Assembly (NCBI GenBank): GCA_018896355.1
Contig: JAHIMW010000014.1
Span: 1 to 6,311, forward strand
Direction of reading: 5' to 3'
DNA from: Pseudomonadota bacterium
GTDB lineage: Bacteria; Desulfobacterota; Syntrophia; Syntrophales; UBA5619
Length of the DNA stretch: 6,311 nucleotides
Shown here: piece after piece, positions 1-4,062 of the stretch
Position numbering within the stretch: the first letter of the stretch is position 1
Layout: each line of letters opens with the position of its first letter
Made by a program: the position numbers and the translations under genes
The notes under the pieces: model-generated
The model's database searches: none
What the model was told of the DNA's origin: nothing
What the model saw: the letters and a program-made list of their open reading frames with translations, nothing else

Positions 1-92
1 GCCCCCAGCATGACACCGATTCCGCAGCCGGAGCACCACATGTGCGGCAGCACCCCCTCTTTCAGATATGAAACGCCTGTCGCATGTGACAC
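1..92 (-). CDS. korB: 2-oxoacid:ferredoxin oxidoreductase, beta subunit (KorB-like), N-terminal fragment
   Basis: Only the first 30 codons are in the window; the gene runs off the left edge. The reading frame opens with GTG at 92-90 and has a TGA two codons upstream (98-96), so GTG is the only upstream start available. The translation contains YLKEGVLPHMWCSGCGIGV, the typical beginning of the thiamine-diphosphate-binding beta subunit of 2-oxoglutarate/2-oxoacid:ferredoxin oxidoreductases. The CSGC pair matches the N-terminal cysteine motif of the family. In the family this subunit binds ThDP and, with KorA, oxidatively decarboxylates a 2-oxoacid to acyl-CoA while reducing ferredoxin, or runs the reverse carboxylation. 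Its place after korA on the same strand supports the call. The start is preceded by GGGGGTGAAAA, a poor ribosome-binding site that belongs to the flank of a repeat cluster. Exact 2-oxoacid specificity cannot be read from this piece. Confidence 0.85.
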   Translation of the reverse strand, partial: MSHATGVSYLKEGVLPHMWCSGCGIGVMLG

Positions 93-100
93 TTTTCACC

Positions 101-203
101 CCCACCCTGACCCTCCCCCGTCAAGGGGGAGGGAAGATTATTTTCCCCCGTCAAGGGGGAGTTGCCCCCGTCAAGAGGGAGTTTCCCCCATCAAGGGGGA
201 GGA
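101..203. repeat. Cluster of four G/C-rich hairpin repeat units between korA and korB
   Basis: Four copies of a unit with core CCCCCGTCAAGGGGGAG occur in a row; their TCAA cores begin at 121, 151, 171 and 191, so the steps are 30, 20 and 20 bp. The first unit is a perfect palindrome: 9-base arms CCCTCCCCC (111-119) and GGGGGAGGG (125-133) around a 5-base loop. The unit at 165-181 has one changed arm base (AGAGGG), and the unit at 185-203 has CATCAA instead of CGTCAA. The flank CACCCTGACCCTCCCCC at 101-119 resembles the border of dispersed intergenic hairpin repeats common in GC-rich bacterial genomes, whose spurious translations read like TLTLPRQGGG. No T-tract follows on the minus strand, so this is not a standard intrinsic terminator. 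Stem-loops could still affect korA mRNA stability or readthrough into korB, which is inference. Confidence 0.85.
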
Positions 204-228
204 ACTATTTTGACTTTTTACGAGCTCC

Positions 229-1389
229 TCAAACAATCGCCCGCAGGATCTCCTGCGGCGTAATGACCTCTCCGTTGTAGCTGTTGACCCTCCGGATATC
301 CGCCCCGCTTCCCAGGAGCCGCTGGACCTCTCCGGCCATCTGACCGCTGTAGTTCATCTCCGGAACAATCACGGTTTTCACTTTGTTGGCCAAGGTCGCC
401 ACCTCCGTGTCCGCAAACGGCCAGAGGGTGATTAGTTGCAGCACGCCGGCCCTGATTCCCCGCTTCCGGAGCGCCAGCGCCGCGGCCCGGCTGGCGCGGG
501 TGGTCGCCCCGAAGGCGATCAGTAGAACGTCTGCATCCTCCGTGGCGAAGTTCTTGGTGATGACGATCTCGTCCCGGTGAATTTCTATCTTCCGGTGCAG
601 TTGCGCCACCCGCCACGCGGCATTTGCGGGATCGTTGTTGCTGTAACCGTCCGGACCGTGCATCGAGCTCGACACATGGAAAACGTATTCGCTTCCGTAG
701 GCCGCCAGCGGCGCCACGCCATCGGCGTCCGCCGTGAAAGGTCTGTAATCCTTCGGGGAACCGGAAGGCCGCTTCCGGTCGATCACATCGACCTCGCCGG
801 GCTCGGGAAATAAGACGGATTCACGCATATGGGCGACAATCTCGTCGGGGGCGACGATCACGGGAACGCGGAATTTTTCCGCAAAATTAAAGGCTTTGAC
901 CGTCATCGCGAAACATTCGCTGACCGTCGCAGGACAGAGGGCGATCACGCTCTGGTCGCCGTGACGGCCCCAGCGGAGCTGCATGATGTCGCCCTGAGCC
1001 GGCTTTGTGGAGAGGCCGGTGCTGGGTCCGCGACGCTGAACATTGATCACGACACAGGGAACTTCTCCCATGACGGCCAGGCCCAGATTCTCCTGCATCA
1101 GCGAAAACCCCGGTCCGCTCGTCGCCGTAAACGCCTTCGCTCCGGCCAGAGAAGCCCCGATCACCGCGGCGATGCTCGCGATCTCATCCTCCATCTGCAT
1201 GTAGACGCCGCCCACCTTCAGCATGACTTTCGAGCACTCCTCCGCGATTTCCGAAGAGGGCGTGATCGGGTAACCGGCAAAAAACCGGGCCCCCGCATAG
1301 ATGGCGCCTTCCGACATCGCCTGATTGCCCTGCACCAGTCTCACTTCCCGTCCCAAGGTCTCACCTCTTTTCTTAAAGAGTTCCTTCAT
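229..1389 (-). CDS. korA: 2-oxoacid:ferredoxin oxidoreductase, alpha subunit (KorA)
   Basis: A 386-residue protein from ATG at 1389, of usual length for the alpha subunit of 2-oxoglutarate-type 2-oxoacid:ferredoxin oxidoreductases. It forms a complex with KorB (ThDP subunit, next gene) and, in many bacteria, small gamma and ferredoxin-like subunits. The reaction interconverts a 2-oxoacid plus CoA with acyl-CoA, CO2 and reduced ferredoxin in the cytoplasm. Visible family motifs are QGNQAMSEGAIYAGARFFAGYPITPSSEIAE split around residues 20-50, MEDEIASIAAVIGAS (66-80), TSGPGFSLMQEN (90-101) and GPSTGLSTKPAQGD (121-134). The C-terminal transketolase-like domain carries AFGATTRASR and LITLWPF near 292-324. 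The first part (MKELFKKRGETLGREV) is typical. An in-frame TTG at 1404 would add five residues; I prefer the ATG because AGAG lies about six bases upstream, though neither site is strong. No ferredoxin subunit precedes it here. The sub-specificity (2-oxoglutarate versus branched-chain or other 2-oxoacid) is not settled. Confidence 0.93.
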   Translation of the reverse strand: MKELFKKRGETLGREVRLVQGNQAMSEGAIYAGARFFAGYPITPSSEIAEECSKVMLKVGGVYMQMEDEIASIAAVIGASLAGAKAFTATSGPGFSLMQENLGLAVMGEVPCVVINVQRRGPSTGLSTKPAQGDIMQLRWGRHGDQSVIALCPATVSECFAMTVKAFNFAEKFRVPVIVAPDEIVAHMRESVLFPEPGEVDVIDRKRPSGSPKDYRPFTADADGVAPLAAYGSEYVFHVSSSMHGPDGYSNNDPANAAWRVAQLHRKIEIHRDEIVITKNFATEDADVLLIAFGATTRASRAAALALRKRGIRAGVLQLITLWPFADTEVATLANKVKTVIVPEMNYSGQMAGEVQRLLGSGADIRRVNSYNGEVITPQEILRAIV

Positions 1390-1422
1390 ACGAGGCTCTA
1401 GCAAAACTCTTCAAAATATGTT

Positions 1423-1445
1423 CCCTCCCCCGCCAGGGGGGAGGG
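1423..1445. repeat. Perfect hairpin repeat unit upstream of korA
   Basis: The arms CCCTCCCCC (1423-1431) and GGGGGAGGG (1437-1445) are perfect inverted copies around a 5-base loop (gccag). The arms, and the loop length, are identical to those of the first unit at 111-133 on the far side of korA; only the loop sequence differs. It sits in the 87-bp gap between the decayed gene at 1477-2182 and korA, about 35 bp before the korA ATG. No T-run follows the stem on the minus strand, so an intrinsic terminator is not supported. A dispersed repeat is the best reading. Confidence 0.8.
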
Positions 1446-1476
1446 GACTTATTGATACTGTTGCAATTACCCCCCA

Positions 1477-2182
1477 CTATTTCTCCCGCAGGGTTTTCCA
1501 CCTCTCAAGCGAAAGAACCTCCGGATTGGCCACGTTTTCGGGGATGAAACCGTCGAACAGATCGACCACCCGCTCGGCCCCCGCAACGGCCATCCGATTC
1601 ACGCACTCTTCGGTCAGCGCCGCCGTGTGGGGCGTGAGAATCACATTCTTCATGGAAAGCAGCTCATTCCCGGGTTGTATCGGTTCATGTTCAAACACAT
1701 CCAGCCCCGCGCCCGCAATGACCCCTTCCCGTAAAGCCCGGATCAGATCCGATTCGTCGATGACGCCTCCCCGCGACGTATTGATGACCAAGGCCGTCTT
1801 TTTTTCATTCCGGAAAAAACGCCCGGTCGAACATCCTTTCGGTATCCTTGGTAAGCGGCGTATGAATGGAAATGACGCCCTGGAAATCTCCCGCGTCGTA
1901 AAGCTTCCGCGACAGCGCGCAGGCCCCCTTCCGCATGGCGTCGATGCACTTCCCCTTGTCCTCGGAGGCAACCATCCCGCGGATCGATGATCCTGCCGCT
2001 TTCGCAACCTGGTGGCGGTCGATATCGGTTGCCGTCCCGCTTTCCAGAAGAATCCCGGTGTCCATGGAGAGCACCCTGCATCCCAGGGACTCCATTTTCC
2101 GCTGGAGGTACAAAGCCTCCTCGGCCTTGGTATCGAAGGTCGCGATCAGCAGGATTGTGGGTGTCGGATCCGCCGTGTTCAT
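1477..2182 (-). pseudogene. Chimeric, frameshifted remnant: Tm-1-like (UPF0261) N-terminus joined to D-2-hydroxyacid dehydrogenase C-terminus
   Basis: From ATG at 2182, with GGAG six bases upstream, residues 1-104 match the start of Tm-1-like ATP-binding/UPF0261 proteins: ILLIATFDTKAEEALYL (10-26), VLSMDTGIL (37-45), AKAAGSS (60-66), DKGKCIDAMRKGA (75-87) and RKLYDAGDFQGVI (92-104). The family would continue with a glycine-rich GSGGT stretch. Instead the same frame switches near 1870 to SIHTPLTKDTERMFDRAFF, which belongs to the NAD-binding domain of D-isomer-specific 2-hydroxyacid dehydrogenases. This frame stops at 1805. The dehydrogenase resumes in another frame at KKTALVINTSRGGVIDE and ends at 1477. 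The resumed part has the catalytic-site landmarks INTSRG, DVFEHEP and TPHTAALTEE. Missing are roughly the last three quarters of the UPF0261 protein and the first 200 or so residues of the dehydrogenase, including its GxGxxG motif. Neither activity can be expected. A deletion joining two neighbouring genes is the simplest history; a misassembly is the alternative. Confidence 0.8.
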
Positions 2183-2215
2183 CCGCCGCTCCGATAATCA
2201 ACGTCACTCACCGAT

Positions 2216-2369
2216 CTCATTTGGAAACCCTTCGCAACTTGGAAATCGGATCCCGAAGACGCGCATTGGAGATTTTTCGGGGTACCCTGTCCCCGCAGCG
2301 AAGCGAGGTGGCGCAGGGTCGAAAAATGTCCAGCGCGCGGAGGGATCACGATTTCCAAAGAGCTCATTT
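2216..2369. repeat. Long imperfect inverted repeat bracketed by 7-bp direct repeats
   Basis: The left arm from about 2239 to 2289 (TTGGAAATCG, then GATCCC, GCGC, ATTTTTCG and ACCCTG) returns inverted from 2314 to 2360 (CAGGGT, CGAAAAAT, GCGCGC, GGGATC, CGATTTCCAA). A few small gaps separate the matching blocks. The 24-base centre can form a further weak stem. Direct copies of CTCATTT flank the structure at 2216-2222 and 2363-2369, as a target-site duplication would; the right copy overlaps the pyrG stop codon. The outer arm ends are not symmetric relative to the direct repeats, so element borders are uncertain. No transposase is encoded. A small non-autonomous element or a REP-like composite is the likely identity. 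On pyrG mRNA the structure would fold into a strong hairpin directly after the stop codon. Confidence 0.65.
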
Positions 2370-3965
2370 CGCCTTTCCTTCGAGGGCCGCCCGGATGAAA
2401 TGGCTGAAGAGCGGATGGGGGCTTGTCGGCCGCGATTTGAACTCGGGATGGAACTGGCAGCCGAGAAACCAGGGATGCCCCCCGATTTCGACGATCTCGG
2501 CCAAGGATCCGTCGGGCGAGGCGCCCGTGATCCGGAGCCCCTTTTCCACGAGCGCATCCTTGAAGGTATTGTTGAATTCATAACGGTGACGGTGCCGCTC
2601 GCCGATCTCCGTCTCCCCGTAAGCGGCGCAGGCAAAGGAGTCTTGTTCGAGTACGCATGGGTAGGCCCCGAGGCGCATCGACGCCCCCTTTTCGGTGATC
2701 TGCTTCTGCCCGGGCAGCAGATCGATCACCGGATAAGGGGTGGCCTCATCGAACTCGGAGCTGTTCGCCCGGGCCAGACCGCAAACATTCCGCGCATACT
2801 CGACAACCGCCATCTGCATTCCGAGGCAGATCCCGAAGAACGGGATTCCCCGGGTTCGGGCCTGTTCGATCGCGGTGATCATCCCTTCGATCCCCCGGTT
2901 TCCGAATCCGCCCGGGACGAGGACCCCGTCGACGCCCTCGAGCGCCTTTCCCAGACCCTCTTTCTCGATCTTCTCGGAGTCGACGAAGCGAAGGTTCACC
3001 CGACAGTCATTCGCGATCCCGCCGTGGCAAAGAGCCTCGTTCAGGCTCTTGTAAGAGTCGGTCAGATCGACGTATTTTCCGACGATCGATATCGTCGCCT
3101 CATGGGCGGGGTGGAGAAACCGTTCGACCACGTTTTCCCACTCCCCGAGGTGGGGCCGGCCGGTCCAGATGTTCAGGAGGTCCACGATCTTCTGATCCAC
3201 CCCCTCCCGGTGAAAGATCAGCGGAACCTCGTAGATGCAGGCCACGTCCTTGGCGGTGAAGACCGCCGCCACCTCCACATTGCAGAAGAGGGCGATCTTG
3301 GCCTTGATCGCGTCGGAGAGGAAGTTCTCCGTCCGGCACAGAAGGATGTCCGGCTGGATGCCGATCTCCCGGAGGGCCTTGACGCTGTGCTGCGTCGGCT
3401 TCGTCTTGACCTCGCCCGCCGTCTTGATGAACGGGACCCAGGTCAGGTGGATGAATATCGCGTTCTCCCGCCCGGCCTCGTTGCGGAACTGGCGGATCGC
3501 CTCGAGAAACGGCAGGCTCTCGATATCGCCCACGGTGCCGCCGATCTCGACGATCGCCACATCGAAGCCGTCGGCGGTCTTCTTGATGTAATCCTTGATC
3601 TCGTCCGTTATATGGGGGATCACCTGGACGGTCTTTCCCAGGTAGTCGCCCCGCCGCTCCTTGGTAATCACCGAGAAATAGACCTGCCCGGTCGTCAGGT
3701 TGTTCCCCCTGCCCATCCGGGTGCCGGTAAAGCGCTCGTAGTGGCCGAGATCGAGGTCGGTCTCCGCTCCGTCGTCGGTCACGAACACCTCGCCGTGCTG
3801 TAAGGGGCTCATCGTTCCCGGATCGACGTTGATGTACGGGTCGAGCTTCTGGTTGGTCACCCGGAGGCCCCGGCATTCAAGAATGGCCGCGATGGACGCC
3901 GCCGCCAACCCCTTGCCGAGGGAGGAGAGAACGCCGCCCGTCACAAATATGAATTTCGTCTTCAT
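2364..3965 (-). CDS. pyrG: CTP synthase (glutamine-hydrolysing)
   Basis: A 533-residue protein of normal family length and complete. It converts UTP, ATP and glutamine to CTP, the last step of pyrimidine nucleotide synthesis, in the cytoplasm. The N-terminal synthetase domain has the phosphate-binding TGGVLSSLGKG (9-19), KLDPYINVDPGTMSP (40-54), the TDDGAETDLDLGHYERF stretch (63-79) and EIGGTVGDIES (140-150). The class I glutamine amidotransferase domain (from about 290) shows the oxyanion-loop PGGFGNRG (351-358), the nucleophile Cys380 in GICLGMQ, and His506 and Glu508 in CQFHPEF, so the triad is intact. The ATG at 3965 is preceded by AAGGAG at 3976-3971 with a five-base spacer, an excellent ribosome-binding site that fixes the start. 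A 64-bp gap separates it from the SIS gene upstream. Its stop codon overlaps both a direct-repeat copy and an out-of-frame ATG. Confidence 0.98.
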   Translation of the reverse strand: MKTKFIFVTGGVLSSLGKGLAAASIAAILECRGLRVTNQKLDPYINVDPGTMSPLQHGEVFVTDDGAETDLDLGHYERFTGTRMGRGNNLTTGQVYFSVITKERRGDYLGKTVQVIPHITDEIKDYIKKTADGFDVAIVEIGGTVGDIESLPFLEAIRQFRNEAGRENAIFIHLTWVPFIKTAGEVKTKPTQHSVKALREIGIQPDILLCRTENFLSDAIKAKIALFCNVEVAAVFTAKDVACIYEVPLIFHREGVDQKIVDLLNIWTGRPHLGEWENVVERFLHPAHEATISIVGKYVDLTDSYKSLNEALCHGGIANDCRVNLRFVDSEKIEKEGLGKALEGVDGVLVPGGFGNRGIEGMITAIEQARTRGIPFFGICLGMQMAVVEYARNVCGLARANSSEFDEATPYPVIDLLPGQKQITEKGASMRLGAYPCVLEQDSFACAAYGETEIGERHRHRYEFNNTFKDALVEKGLRITGASPDGSLAEIVEIGGHPWFLGCQFHPEFKSRPTSPHPLFSHFIRAALEGKAK

Positions 3966-3970
3966 GGCTG

Positions 3971-3976
3971 CTCCTT
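3971..3976 (-). promoter_or_regulatory. Shine-Dalgarno site of pyrG
   Basis: AAGGAG on the minus strand lies five bases before the pyrG ATG (3965-3963). It is the best ribosome-binding site in the window and decides the pyrG start. Confidence 0.8.
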
Positions 3977-3983
3977 ATTCATT

Positions 3984-4012
3984 TTCACACCGGTCGGCCT
4001 GCCACCTGTCAA
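3984..4012 (-). promoter_or_regulatory. Possible weak promoter for pyrG
   Basis: A perfect -35 hexamer TTGACA lies at 4012-4007 on the minus strand. With a 17-bp spacer the -10 position reads TGTGAA (3989-3984), only three of six consensus matches. The TTGACA also sits in a CCCCTTGACAGG context that resembles the hairpin repeat found near korA, so it may be repeat sequence and not a real promoter. pyrG could equally be read from upstream through the 64-bp gap. Confidence 0.25.
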
Positions 4013-4062
4013 GGGGACACGATGCGGCATCATGTCCCCATTCGATTTGAAATCTGTCCCCC
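4013..4062. repeat. GGGGACA/TGTCCCC palindromic repeat at the 3' end of the SIS gene
   Basis: The arms GGGGACA-c-GATGC (4013-4025) and GCATC-a-TGTCCCC (4027-4039) pair around one unpaired base, with a single mismatch. Directly beside it is GATTTGAAATC (4044-4054), itself a palindrome, followed by a second TGTCCCC at 4055-4061 that could compete for the GGGGACA arm. Such GGGGACAGATTT...TGTCCCC arrangements are a recognisable kind of dispersed repeat in bacterial genomes. It spans the TGA (4032-4030) of the upstream gene, so that gene's last ten residues (GGQISNRMGT) are repeat-encoded. There is no T-tract on the minus strand, so an intrinsic terminator is not supported. Confidence 0.7.

Noticed and set aside
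111..133. Intrinsic terminator after korA
   Set aside because: The stem is strong but no T-tract follows on the minus strand, and several identical stems occur in places without terminator logic.
111..203. CRISPR-like regular spacing of repeat units
   Set aside because: Steps of 20-30 bp leave almost no spacer, the units are palindromic G/C hairpins, and no cas gene is present.
10..280. Small plus-strand frames of 67 and 70 codons over the repeat cluster (TLTLPRQGGG-type translations)
   Set aside because: They are translations of the hairpin repeats and overlap korB and korA on the opposite strand.
1477..2007. Functional D-2-hydroxyacid dehydrogenase
   Set aside because: The substrate-binding N-terminus and the GxGxxG nucleotide-binding motif are absent, and the residues before KKTALVINTSRGG in this frame are out-of-frame translation.
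2179..2367. A 62-codon minus-strand frame whose ATG overlaps the pyrG stop
   Set aside because: Most of it runs through the inverted repeat and it resembles no protein I know; only its last 13 codons lie outside the putative element.
1935..3803. A 622-codon open frame on the plus strand opposite pyrG
   Set aside because: It is antisense to an unmistakable pyrG, has low-complexity composition typical of GC-rich shadow frames, and shows no family motif.
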